Shown: positions 54,741 to 63,445, counted from the first letter of the stretch. The stretch is 64,000 bases of DNA from Microbacterium sp. SORGH_AS_1204 (GCF_030818935.1 NZ_JAUTBD010000001.1:2232001-2296000), one strand, 5' to 3'. Translations and numbers: made by a program. Notes: generated by a model not told the origin, from the letters alone.

Positions 54741-56504
54741 CTAGAACGGCGGCGGATCCTCGGCGATCTCGGCCCCCAGTGGCGACGCCCAGTGGAGGTC
54801 GCCGGTGTCGGGATCCCGGGAGGGATGCCAGCGGGACTCGTGGCGCAGACGATGGTGATGTCGACATTCGGGGGCGAGGTTGTCGTCGTCGGTTCCTCCG
54901 CCATCGAGCCACGCGGTGAGATGGTCGAGGTCGCACTCGCGAGCGGTCCGTCCGCATCCGGGGAAGACGCACGTCGGAGCGATGACGCCGAGCCAGCGGC
55001 GCAGAGCGACGGGCACCCGGTAGGTCGTGCGATCGAGCGCGAGGGGAACCCCGGTGACGGGATGGGTGAGGACGCGGATCCACGAGGACGCCTCACCCGC
55101 GAGACGGCGCGCGGTGTCGAGATCGATCGGACCGTAACCGTCGAGCACTGCCGGCTCCGTGCTCGCGCCCAGCAGGGAGAGCGCCGGCACCGTGACAACG
55201 ATTGCGGCGGGGCGTCGCGGCGGCGAACCTGCAAGGACGTGTGTGCGGGGTTTTCTCGGGCCCGTGGCCGCTCGGCGCTCGGCGGCTGGTCGCACGGCGG
55301 CTGGGCCGACGGCGGCTGGGCCAGCGCTGCCCGGCGCGGTGGAAGCCGCCGGAGCTTCGGTCATCGTCGACGTGGGCGTCGCCGTGAGCAGATCGGCGAG
55401 AACATCGGCACGCAGTTGCGCGAGCGTCCGATCTTCGTCGGGCGCCGCGCGCACGTGGCGGGCAGCGCGGTCCACGCGCGCCATGGCGTCGTGGGCGCGA
55501 TCGGCGGGGAGCAGGGCCGACAGCGTCGCCATGCCGTCGAGTTCCGGTGTGAGCCACACGCCACGATCACGCGCTGCCCGCCGGTGCCGGGCTTCGAGCG
55601 ACTCGCTGTGCACGCGCTCTCGCAGCGAGCGCGCGGCGACGGCGAAGCGTGCGGGAGGCAGCCGGAGCGCGCGGTCGAGCGCACCCTCGTCGAAAACGCG
55701 CCACGACGCGTGCTCGCTGGGTGGAGAGTCGCACCTCACCTCGGCTGCGGCCGAGTCCGAGGGAGACCCATGCTCACCCGCATCGCGGTCGTCGCCCACG
55801 AGCTCCACGTCGCCCGCGATGAGCCCGGCCTCGTCCGGCGAAGCGACCGGTTCCGCAACGGGTGTGTCCTCCGCGTCGGGAAGCGAGGTCGCCAACCGCG
55901 CGGCCTCGACGGCGTGACGCTCGGAGATGTTCCCCTCTGTGAACGCGCCCCACACATCGGGGCAGCGCGTCTGCAGCACCTCAGCCTGGGCGGCACGCGC
56001 TCGCACGGTCTGCTCCGACAGACGTAGCCGCGTCGCGATCTCAGCGATCGCGGCACGCTCGGCGACGTCACGCCGATCGCGTCGCACGGCAGCGACGGTT
56101 CGGCCGCGCATATCGCTCCATGCCAGGTCGAGGGTGGGGTCGGGACCCACCCACGGCACCGGATCGGCCGCCGCGCGATCGAGCAGGAGCCGAATGAGCC
56201 GATACTCCGCAGCGGTCGCACGGTGACGTTCTCGCACCTGCCGCTCCAACTCGTCGAGCACCCGCCCCGGCATCGCGGCGTCCGACTCCGCCGGCTCGGA
56301 AAAGGCGACCGTGTCGACGCCGAAGGCACCCGGGTCGAGATCGGCGAACGTGTCGACATCGAAAGCACCCGGGTCGGCGAAGCCTACCTCGACGGCCCAC
56401 GCCGTATCGGCGTCTCGCTGGAGGTCGTCGGCGCTCGGCCACGGCACACCCCAGGGCGAGAGATTCGGCTTCGGCCGGTCGCCCTGCGGAGTCGTGATCT
56501 GCAT
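54741..56504 (-). CDS. 13E12/DUF222 protein with C-terminal HNH endonuclease motif
   Basis: 587 residues. A helical DUF222 region (about 60-330) is followed by an Ala/Pro-rich linker and a C-terminal HNH motif: PTCVFPGCGRTARECDLDHL, then NLAPECRHHHRLRH. The 13E12 family is multi-copy in actinobacteria and often mobile-associated; its biological role is unclear. TAGCGT lies six bases before the ATG. Convergent with jetC across repeats, in the place where jetD would be. It is not similar to JetD. Confidence 0.88.
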   Translation of the reverse strand: MQITTPQGDRPKPNLSPWGVPWPSADDLQRDADTAWAVEVGFADPGAFDVDTFADLDPGAFGVDTVAFSEPAESDAAMPGRVLDELERQVRERHRATAAEYRLIRLLLDRAAADPVPWVGPDPTLDLAWSDMRGRTVAAVRRDRRDVAERAAIAEIATRLRLSEQTVRARAAQAEVLQTRCPDVWGAFTEGNISERHAVEAARLATSLPDAEDTPVAEPVASPDEAGLIAGDVELVGDDRDAGEHGSPSDSAAAEVRCDSPPSEHASWRVFDEGALDRALRLPPARFAVAARSLRERVHSESLEARHRRAARDRGVWLTPELDGMATLSALLPADRAHDAMARVDRAARHVRAAPDEDRTLAQLRADVLADLLTATPTSTMTEAPAASTAPGSAGPAAVGPAAVRPAAERRAATGPRKPRTHVLAGSPPRRPAAIVVTVPALSLLGASTEPAVLDGYGPIDLDTARRLAGEASSWIRVLTHPVTGVPLALDRTTYRVPVALRRWLGVIAPTCVFPGCGRTARECDLDHLTAWLDGGGTDDDNLAPECRHHHRLRHESRWHPSRDPDTGDLHWASPLGAEIAEDPPPF

Positions 56505-56510
56505 GATTCC

Positions 56511-56516
56511 ACGCTA
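56511..56516 (-). promoter_or_regulatory. Leaderless -10 box of the HNH gene
   Basis: TAGCGT on the minus strand, six bases before the ATG. Confidence 0.55.
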
Positions 56517-56577
56517 GCGAGGGGTTCCGACATCGGCCCCTGACCCGAGCTTCGACGACACGAGACGGGTCACCGCC

Positions 56578-56976
56578 TCACGCCCCCACCAATGCCCCCT
56601 CCCCGGCCCGCGAAGACGTCGCTCGCGTCTCCGACGGCACGACCGACGCCGTCGACACTTCCGTCGGGATCGGCTCCGGCAGCGCTCCCCCACGCGCCTC
56701 CTCCCCCTTCGCGAACACACTGCCCAGCGTGCGCTCCGCCGCCGCGGCATCCGCCGCCACCCGCGACGCGAGCAGCCGGACGCGAGCGACGACGCCGCAC
56801 GCCGGCCCCGCCGGCTGCGCACCGAGCGCTTGCGCTGCGGCATCCATCACGTCCGACAGTCGCTCGTCATGGCAATGAGCGTCGTCGGAGGCCACCCACT
56901 CGAGAAGACGGGTGATGGTCCAATCGGGGGCGAGTGGACCGAAGAACGGGGGCTGGGGCGAGATCGATCGGGTCAT
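56578..56976 (-). CDS. Hypothetical protein
   Basis: 132 residues. It begins MTRSISPQPPFFGPLAPDWT, with a helical middle and a disordered Ser/Thr/Ala tail. No known domain. Its ATG is 19 bases from the divergent MocR start. GATTCT lies six bases before the ATG and may be its -10 box. Coding status is probable but not certain. Confidence 0.5.
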   Translation of the reverse strand: MTRSISPQPPFFGPLAPDWTITRLLEWVASDDAHCHDERLSDVMDAAAQALGAQPAGPACGVVARVRLLASRVAADAAAAERTLGSVFAKGEEARGGALPEPIPTEVSTASVVPSETRATSSRAGEGALVGA

Positions 56977-56995
56977 TGGCCCAGAATCGGGGGGT

Positions 56996-58444
56996 ATGAC
57001 CCTCGTCGACAGAGCCACTTCCGGCCTGGTGGACCACCGCACGGCCATCGTCTCGGCCGAACGCCTCGCCGAGCGCCTGGGCAAATGGGCACGCACGGAC
57101 GCGACCCTCGCGGCGAGCCTCGCCGACGGCATCGCCCGGCTCGTCCGCGAGGGCGAACTTCGAGGCGGCGACCGGCTGCCCTCGGAGCGCACGCTCGCCG
57201 CCACCGTCGCCGTCTCGCGCGGCACGGTCGTCAGCGCCTACGCACGGTTGTACGACGACGGCATCCTGGACCGCCGGCAGGGCAGTGGAACGCGCGTCGC
57301 GGGCACGGCGCCGGCCACGCCTCGTCAGGCCGCCGGCCGCGGCGAGGCGTTGTACGCATCGCTGTCGTCGAACATCGACCTGCTCCGCGCGGTGCCGGCG
57401 ATCGCACCCCGCGCCGTCGAGATCGTGCACCGACACCGTCCCGTGCTCGACGCGACCACGGTCGAGGCGGACCCCGCAGGACTCCCCGCCCTGCGCGAAC
57501 TCATCGCGCGAACGATGACCGATGACGGCACGCGCACGACAGCCGCGCAGATCCTCGTCACCCACGGCGGCCAGCAGGCGCTGAGCCTGCTCGTCGACGA
57601 ACTCGTCGCGCCCGGCGACACGGTTCTGACCGAGGACGTGAGCTGGCCCGGACTCACGGATGCCGTGCGGCGACGCGGGGGCCGGGTCCACGGCATCCGC
57701 CTGACCCCCGACGGCGTCGACGTCGACGAACTCGAAGCGGCGATCGTGGTGCGTCGACCCGTTCTCATCGCTCTGAATCCGCACAACCACAACCCCACCG
57801 GTCTGCAGACGCCTCCGCGCGTGCGGCAACGGATCGCCGATCTCGCCGCGGAGCACGGCGTCACCGTGGTCGAGGATCGCGTGCTCGCCCACATCTCGTT
57901 CGACGGACGCACTCCCCCGTCGCTGGCCGCGCTGCGCCCGGATGCGCCCATCGTCGTCGTCGAGTCGCTGTCGAAGTGGGCATGGGAGGGGCTGCGCGTG
58001 GGATGGATGCGCGCAGACCCCGTGCTCGTGCGACGATTGCGCGGACTTCGTCAGGTGAGCGACCTGTCGACGAGCGTGCCCGCTCAGTTGCTCGCGCTCG
58101 ACCTGCTCGCCGAGGCGCCCGCGCTCCGCCGCGACGCCGCCGTCTCCCACCGGGCGGCCGCCGTCCGCGCGGGCGCGCTGGTGCGAGCGCACCTGCCCGA
58201 GTGGGAGTGGCGGCCTCCTCGGGGCGGATTGTGCATCTGGGCCCGGATGCCGTCAGGCTCCGCCTCCGTCTTCGCCCGTCATGCCGCCTCTTTCGGCGTC
58301 TCGGTGGCCGGGTCGACGCAGTTCTCGTCGGATGTGGACACCGACGACCACATCCGCATCCCCATCACCTCCTCCTTCCTCGACGAGGGCCTGATCCGGC
58401 TCGGTGAGGCGTGGCGGCGGTACCGCAGCGCGCCGCAGGCATGA
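56996..58444 (+). CDS. MocR-family regulator (GntR domain fused to aminotransferase fold)
   Basis: 482 residues. The N-terminal GntR winged helix has LADGIARLVREGELRGGDRL and PSERTLAATVAVSRGTVVSAY. The type I PLP fold carries LNPHNHNPTG (NPTG motif) and the PLP lysine in ESLSKWAWEGLRVGW. Such proteins sense amino-acid or vitamin B6 compounds. The start is the ATG after CGGGGGGT. Its target may be the divergent hypothetical gene or itself. Confidence 0.9.
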   Translation: MTLVDRATSGLVDHRTAIVSAERLAERLGKWARTDATLAASLADGIARLVREGELRGGDRLPSERTLAATVAVSRGTVVSAYARLYDDGILDRRQGSGTRVAGTAPATPRQAAGRGEALYASLSSNIDLLRAVPAIAPRAVEIVHRHRPVLDATTVEADPAGLPALRELIARTMTDDGTRTTAAQILVTHGGQQALSLLVDELVAPGDTVLTEDVSWPGLTDAVRRRGGRVHGIRLTPDGVDVDELEAAIVVRRPVLIALNPHNHNPTGLQTPPRVRQRIADLAAEHGVTVVEDRVLAHISFDGRTPPSLAALRPDAPIVVVESLSKWAWEGLRVGWMRADPVLVRRLRGLRQVSDLSTSVPAQLLALDLLAEAPALRRDAAVSHRAAAVRAGALVRAHLPEWEWRPPRGGLCIWARMPSGSASVFARHAASFGVSVAGSTQFSSDVDTDDHIRIPITSSFLDEGLIRLGEAWRRYRSAPQA

Positions 58445-58508
58445 TCCCCCGGGAATGTCCGACCCTCTCTCTACGCTGAGGTGAGGGGCGCGGCGAAAGG
58501 CGGGACGC

Positions 58509-60308
58509 ATGCAAGGACTCGAGATCACGGTCCTGTTGGGCCTGTCCATGCTCGTGGGCACGGTGCTCGCACCACGTCTACGCGTGGCAACGCCGCTCGT
58601 TCTCCTCGTCATCGGCCTCGCACTCGGCTTCATCCCGGAACTGCGCGCCATTGAACTGCCGCCCGAGACGGTGCTGCTGCTGTTCCTGCCCGTCATGCTC
58701 TTCCGCGAGGCGTGGACGACGTCTCTGCGTTCGGTACGCCGGTCGCTGCGCTACATCATCCCGATGAGCACGCTGCTGGTCGTGGCATCCGCCTTCGCCG
58801 TCGCGGGCGTCGCGACGTGGATGGGCGTCCCATGGGAGGCCGCGCTCGTGCTGGGCGCCGCCGTCGCCCCACCCGACGCGACCGCCGTCGCCGCCCTCGG
58901 CCGCCTGCTCCCCGCCAAGACGTTCATGAAGCTGAAGGCCGAGAGCCTCACCAACGACGGCACGGCGCTGGTGCTCTACGCCATCGCCGTGGCGCTCCTG
59001 CTCGGCGACCAGATCACGCCGCTGCAGATCACCGGCATGGTGCTGCTGTCGTACCTCGGCGGCGCCGCAGCGGGCATCGCCGTCGCCGTGCTGGCCTTCT
59101 TCGCGCTGCGTCGCATGCAGTCAACGCTCACCATCAACCTGACCCTGGTGCTCGTGCCGTTCGTCGCGTTCCTCATCGCCGAGCTGATCGAGGCATCCGG
59201 CGTCCTGGCCGTCGTGTTCGCCGGTCTCATCGTGGCCTGGGTGTCGCCGCGCATCACGACCGCCATCTCCCGGCGGGCGGCGGATGCCACGTGGCCCTTC
59301 GGCGTCTATCTGCTCAACGGGGCCCTCTTCGTGCTCATCGGCCTCGAGGTGCAGCTCGTGCTGCACGAGATCTCGCCCTCCGAGATCGGCATCCTGCTGC
59401 TCGTCACCGTGGCGGCCTGGCTCGTGCTCGGAGTGGTGCGCTACCTCTTCCAGTGGCTGTTCTCGCCGTTCTCCCGGCCCCCCGCCGGCTCGTCGAGGTC
59501 CCTCCGGCACCGGTCGCGCGTGGTGAGTACGGTGGCCGGTTTCCGTGGGGCCGTATCGCTGGCGATCGCCCTGTCGGTGCCGACGGTGACCGCCGCCGGC
59601 GAACCCGTCCCTGGCAGGGATGCCGTGGTCTTCGTCACCGCGGGCGTCATCGTGCTGACCCTGCTGGTGCAGGGCCCGCTGCTGCCCGCGGTCATCCGGT
59701 GGGCGAAGCTGCCGAGCGACGACGCTGCGATCGAGGAATACGAGCTCGCCGAGCGGGCGATCTCGGGGGCGGCGCTGGCCTCGCTCGACGACCTCGCCGC
59801 CGAGCACGGGGTGAGCGACCGCGTCCGCGACCGCGCGCGACGCGAGGGATACGAACGGCTCGAACTGGCCAACGCCCGGGCCGTCGCTCGTCAGCGCGCC
59901 GCGGAAGAACGCGACCTGGCCGAACTCGACGCATCGCTCGACGATGACGCGCCCTCGACGATGGGCCCCGTGCCGCCCGGGGCTGCCGACGACGATGGTC
60001 GCTCCCGTGCGAAGCCGGCGTCCGGGCCACCGACGAGAGTGCCGTCCGGCACGGGCGACGGGCCTTTCGCGTCGGGCCCGCTCGAGATGATCGCCGTCAG
60101 CGACGACATCGACCTCACTCAGCGCTCGCCCCTGCTGCGCCACAAGGAGGCGCAGCGATTGCGCCTGGCCGTCCTCGACCGCAAACGCGAAGTGCTGCTG
60201 CGTCTGCGACGCGACGGCACCATCGACGATCTCGTGGCGCGCAAGATCCTGGCCGGCCTCGACCTGGAAGAGATCCGCGCCCGCGGGGCCGACAAAGCGG
60301 TCGAGTGA
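58509..60308 (+). CDS. CPA1-family Na+/H+ antiporter
   Basis: 599 residues with about 12 membrane segments (1-410). AAVAPPDATAVAAL carries the ion-binding aspartate, ESLTNDGTALVLY the ND motif, and FRGAVSLAIALSVP the conserved arginine. A cytoplasmic tail of about 180 residues has a Ser/Pro/Gly-rich linker and a helical end. It exchanges Na+ or K+ for H+. AAAGGCGGG precedes the ATG. Its last codons and stop are tandemly repeated downstream. Confidence 0.93.
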   Translation: MQGLEITVLLGLSMLVGTVLAPRLRVATPLVLLVIGLALGFIPELRAIELPPETVLLLFLPVMLFREAWTTSLRSVRRSLRYIIPMSTLLVVASAFAVAGVATWMGVPWEAALVLGAAVAPPDATAVAALGRLLPAKTFMKLKAESLTNDGTALVLYAIAVALLLGDQITPLQITGMVLLSYLGGAAAGIAVAVLAFFALRRMQSTLTINLTLVLVPFVAFLIAELIEASGVLAVVFAGLIVAWVSPRITTAISRRAADATWPFGVYLLNGALFVLIGLEVQLVLHEISPSEIGILLLVTVAAWLVLGVVRYLFQWLFSPFSRPPAGSSRSLRHRSRVVSTVAGFRGAVSLAIALSVPTVTAAGEPVPGRDAVVFVTAGVIVLTLLVQGPLLPAVIRWAKLPSDDAAIEEYELAERAISGAALASLDDLAAEHGVSDRVRDRARREGYERLELANARAVARQRAAEERDLAELDASLDDDAPSTMGPVPPGAADDDGRSRAKPASGPPTRVPSGTGDGPFASGPLEMIAVSDDIDLTQRSPLLRHKEAQRLRLAVLDRKREVLLRLRRDGTIDDLVARKILAGLDLEEIRARGADKAVE

Positions 60309-60411
60309 CCGGCAGGGCCACCGTCTCGAGCGGCGGAGGGACCAGCAGTGCCGTCGTCTCGAGCGGTGGAGTGACCGGCAGAGCCACCGGCTCGATCGGT
60401 CGGTGACCGGC
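60297..60411 (+). repeat. 33-bp tandem array spanning the antiporter stop codon
   Basis: Units start at 60297, 60330 and 60363, exactly 33 bp apart, with a partial fourth at 60396. The first, GCGGTCGAGTGACCGGCAGG onward, contains the antiporter TGA. Confidence 0.87.
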
Positions 60412-60534
60412 GGGCGGCCCCGGTCTGTGCGGTGGGGCACCTGCGTGTGTCATCGTCCCGGGTGCTGATGCGGCGCCGCCGACTCGCGGCGAACGGCTCG
60501 AGCGACTCACGCCCGACGGGCGAGGGTTCTGGCG

Positions 60535-61387
60535 TCAGACCCGGGAGTGCGCGGACGCGCGCTGCACCTGCTCCGCGGTGGGAGTGACTCCCGTGTACCT
60601 CGCGAACTGGCCCGCGGCCTGCAGGGCGATCACCTCCGCACCGCTGATCACAGGCCTCCCCGCGGCGCGCGCGGCACGAATCAGCGGCGTCTCGGCGGGG
60701 AATGCCACGACGTCGAAAACGGTGCCGGCCGCGGCGATGTGCGCGGGCGAGAACGCCAGAGTCTCGGCATCCGCGCCGTGCATGCCCAACGGCGTGACGT
60801 TGACGATGATGCGCGCGCCGGGCTCCGGATCGTCGGCCACCCACCGCGCGTCGTACATCGCGGCGAGCGCGGGGCCCGCCTCGGCATTGCGGGCAACGAC
60901 GGTGATGTCGGTGAAGCCCGCTCCGTGGAAGGCGGCGACGACGGCCTTGGCCATGCCGCCCGACCCGCGAACGAGCACGGATGCCGCAGGGTCGAGCGCG
61001 GTTGCTTTCGATCAAGCTCGCGATGGCTTCGTAATCGGTGTTCGACGCGGTGAGCACCCCGTCGTCGTTCACGATCGTGTTGATGGAACCGATCGCCTCG
61101 GCCGACGCCTCGATGCGGTCGACGAGCGGGATCACCGCCTCTTTGAACGGCATCGACACCGAGCAGCCCCGGATACCGAGCGCTCGCACTCCCCCGATCG
61201 CCGCAGCGATGTCGGTGGTGGTGAAGGCCTTGTAGACGTAGTCGAGACCGAGCTCGGCGTACAGGAAGTTGTGGAAGCGGGTGCCGATGTTCGACGGGCG
61301 TCCCGACAACGAGATGCACAGGGTGGTGTCTTTGCTCAGCTCGGGCACGGGTGTCGTCTCGTCTCGGTTCGCGGGTGGATTCCCCAT
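60535..61387 (-). pseudogene. Shikimate 5-dehydrogenase (AroE-like) with +1 frameshift
   Basis: The N-terminal half (LCISLSGRPSNIGTRFHNFL, GCSVSMPFKEAV, SNTDYEAIASLIES) and the C-terminal half (LVRGSGGMAKAVVAAF, NVTPLGMHG, GAEVIALQAAGQF) are in different frames. The switch is at about 61004-61009. Removing one A from the AAA at 61006-61008 joins them as a 283-residue protein of normal family length. The type resembles the SDH-like HI0607 group rather than classical AroE. It is either a recent pseudogene or a base-calling error. The ATG is preceded by an array of 60-bp repeats. Confidence 0.8.
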
Positions 61388-61410
61388 GCTACGGCCGGGC
61401 GGGATGACGA

Positions 61411-61660
61411 CCCGTGACCGTCGCGGCCCACGCGCGACGAAGGGCCGACGCCCCGCGGCATCCGAACCCGCCGTGCTGTGTCGCGGCCCACCCACGACGA
61501 AGCGCCGGAGCCTCACGGCATCCGACCCCGCCGTGATGCATCGCGGCCCACCCATGACGAAGCGCCGAAGCCTCACGGCATCCGACCCCGCCGTGCCGCG
61601 TCGCGGCCCACGCACGACGAAGGGCCGGAGCCTGGCGGCATCCGACCCTGTCGTGATGAA
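61411..61660. repeat. Four-copy array with exact 60-bp period
   Basis: TCGCGGCCCA occurs at 61421, 61481, 61541 and 61601. Each unit also carries CGGCATCCGA. Sixty being a multiple of three, the array reads open in several frames, including one continuous with aroE, but the Arg-rich product looks non-coding. It fills most of the gap between aroE and the next gene. Confidence 0.88.
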
Positions 61661-61682
61661 CCTCACGAAGAGGTTCGGACGG

Positions 61683-61790
61683 CTACAACCCGCCGTTGAT
61701 GACCGACAGGTACGACCCGAAGGGCCGTTCGGTCTCGGTGGCGGCGAAGTCGTCGGCGAGGCCCTCGTGAGGCGCGTTGTCGTTCTTCAT
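61683..61790 (-). CDS. Possible 35-residue peptide
   Basis: An ORF of 35 codons starting MKNDNAPHEGLADDFAATET and ending PFGSYLSVINGGL. The leader-like acidic first half and the short hydrophobic, Gly-rich end resemble a peptide precursor, but no modifying enzyme is adjacent. There is no strong ribosome-binding site; GACACT lies six bases before the ATG, matching the local leaderless pattern apart from its first base. Unrecognised. Confidence 0.45.
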   Translation of the reverse strand: MKNDNAPHEGLADDFAATETERPFGSYLSVINGGL

Positions 61791-61852
61791 GTCCCGAGTG
61801 TCGCGGAGCGCGCGACGACGGGCACGCCGCTTGACACACGGAGATATCTCAC

Positions 61853-62062
61853 CTAGTTGACTACTTGCTCTTCTAGGCTTTCGATCCGTTGCTCGAGGTA
61901 CGCGATGTACTCCGCCATGTACGCCAGCTTCGCCTCGAGGCGGTCCAGGCGCGGGCTGATGTGCCCCTGGTTGAAGCTGAAGGGCACCTTGAGCGGATTG
62001 TCGGTGTCGATCTTGGCGATCACCGCGCGCAACCGGTTCGCATCTCCCGGAACGTTCGTCAT
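61853..62062 (-). CDS. Small coiled-coil protein
   Basis: 69 residues. The C-terminal half, from RLDRLEAKLAYMAEYIAYLE to the end, is a strong coiled coil; the first half contains NPLKVPFSFNQGH. No known domain. TACGCT lies seven bases before the ATG. Confidence 0.72.
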   Translation of the reverse strand: MTNVPGDANRLRAVIAKIDTDNPLKVPFSFNQGHISPRLDRLEAKLAYMAEYIAYLEQRIESLEEQVVN

Positions 62063-62069
62063 GGTCGTC

Positions 62070-62075
62070 AGCGTA
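62070..62075 (-). promoter_or_regulatory. Leaderless -10 box of the coiled-coil gene
   Basis: TACGCT on the minus strand, seven bases before the ATG. Confidence 0.55.
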
Positions 62076-62085
62076 CGCGGGGCGT

Positions 62086-62430
62086 TCACTCCGACACAGG
62101 CGTTGACGGGGCGAGCACGATGATCCCCGCCCCCACGAGCGCGACGGCCGATCCGATGTAATCCCACATCGTGGGTCGGAAGCCGTCGACCACGATCCCC
62201 CACGCCAGCGACCCGGCGACGAAGACACCCCCGTACGCGGCGAGTACGCGCCCGAAGTGGGCATCGGGCTGCAACGCGGCGACGAAACCGTACGCCCCGA
62301 GGGCCAGGATGCCGAGCAGCGCGAGCCACCATCCGCGGTTCTCGCGCACCGCCTGCCAGATGAGCCATGCACCGCCGATCTCGGCGACGGCGGCGAGCGC
62401 GAACAGGACGACGATGCGAGCCGTGGTCAT
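62086..62430 (-). CDS. YnfA-family (UPF0060) membrane protein
   Basis: 114 residues, four membrane segments. [41 protein letters not shown] and [18 protein letters not shown] are the family signature. YnfA resembles small multidrug resistance transporters; substrate here unknown. GATAAT lies six bases before the ATG. Confidence 0.93.
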   Translation of the reverse strand: MTTARIVVLFALAAVAEIGGAWLIWQAVRENRGWWLALLGILALGAYGFVAALQPDAHFGRVLAAYGGVFVAGSLAWGIVVDGFRPTMWDYIGSAVALVGAGIIVLAPSTPVSE

Positions 62431-62436
62431 GACGCC

Positions 62437-62442
62437 ATTATC
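62437..62442 (-). promoter_or_regulatory. Leaderless -10 box of the YnfA gene
   Basis: GATAAT on the minus strand, six bases before the ATG, the closest match to consensus of this class in the window together with TACAAT at 39506. Confidence 0.6.
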
Positions 62443-62633
62443 CGGCGGTCGGTTCGAACGATAGGTGTCCCCCGACGCGGAGTGGTCAGACGCGGGCGCA
62501 CGCAGGACGGATGACCGATCGTCGATGCGAACCGCGACGGGCTCCCCCTCTCACGCGTGACGCCGGGGTCCGACCACGTGCCTACCCTGGATGCCGTGAC
62601 GTCGCGCGGATGGCACGCGAAAGGACCGGTGCC

Positions 62634-63332
62634 ATGTCGAACACCCACGATCGGGCGAGCAGCCATCGCATCGCGCTCCGGACGGCGGGCGTCCTCTTCA
62701 TCGCGGCGGCTGTGGTGTACGTGGGCACCGAGGCGATCGCCGGCGCAGCCTTCCCCGGCTACAGCTACGCGCAGAATTACATCAGCGACCTCGGAGTCCC
62801 CGAGGTCGGCCCGTACGACGGCCGGTTCCTCGACTCGCCGCTGCACGCGGTGATGAACGCCGGCTTCCTCGCGCAGGGCGTGCTCTTCCTCCTCGCTACG
62901 GTCGTCGCGGCCCGAGGACTCCCCGCCCGACCGGCCGCTCCGTGGGTGGGCCTCGCCGCGCTGCACGCCGTCGGGATCACTCTCGTGGCATTCGTCCACG
63001 GCGGCCCGCAGTCCGCGGCATCCGGGTTCATCGTCTTCCACGTCATCGGTGCGGGGCTCGCGATCGTCTGCGGCAATCTTGCCTCGATCGCCGGCGGGGT
63101 GGCTCTGGGCGCACGACGGTTCCGCGCGTTCAGCGTGGGGATCGCCGCGGTCGGCCTCCTCTGCCTCGTGGGACTGCAGCTGCAGCCGTCGCTCGCCGGT
63201 GCCGATGTGCCCGACGGGGTCTGGGAGCGGGGCAGCGTCTACGCCATCACCGCGTGGGAGCTCGCGGCCGGGGTGGTGCTGATCACCCGCGGCCGCGCGG
63301 GCCGACAACCGGCGCGAGACAGCGCGGCCTGA
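62634..63332 (+). CDS. DUF998 membrane protein
   Basis: 232 residues with six membrane segments. YSYAQNYISDLGVPEVG followed by HAVMNAGFLAQGVLFL is typical of DUF998, a family of unknown function. I choose the ATG giving MSNTHDRASSH because AAAGGA lies upstream and the longer reading is Arg-rich and not family-like. The last codons and the stop are tandemly repeated downstream. Confidence 0.87.
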   Translation: MSNTHDRASSHRIALRTAGVLFIAAAVVYVGTEAIAGAAFPGYSYAQNYISDLGVPEVGPYDGRFLDSPLHAVMNAGFLAQGVLFLLATVVAARGLPARPAAPWVGLAALHAVGITLVAFVHGGPQSAASGFIVFHVIGAGLAIVCGNLASIAGGVALGARRFRAFSVGIAAVGLLCLVGLQLQPSLAGADVPDGVWERGSVYAITAWELAAGVVLITRGRAGRQPARDSAA

Positions 63333-63445
63333 CAGCGGGCTGCCGCGCGCGCCGACAACCGGCCCGAAACAACGGGGCCTGACGGCGGGTCGCCGCGCGC
63401 GCCGACAGCCGTCGCGAGACAGCGCCGCCTGGCAGGTGGGTCGCC
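63301..63445 (+). repeat. 50-bp tandem array spanning the DUF998 stop codon
   Basis: Units start at 63301, 63351 and 63401, exactly 50 bp apart, each beginning GCCGACA. The first contains the DUF998 3' end and TGA; the second keeps a TGA at the same place. Confidence 0.88.

Noticed and set aside
54741..56504. The HNH gene as a replacement nuclease for JetD
   Set aside because: It is on the opposite strand, belongs to the multi-copy 13E12 family and shares no motif with JetD. Neighbourhood alone does not support the role.
61269..61856. Plus-strand frame with four 20-residue repeats
   Set aside because: The repeats result from the 60-bp array. The frame runs antisense through the start of aroE and the small genes and has no coding features.
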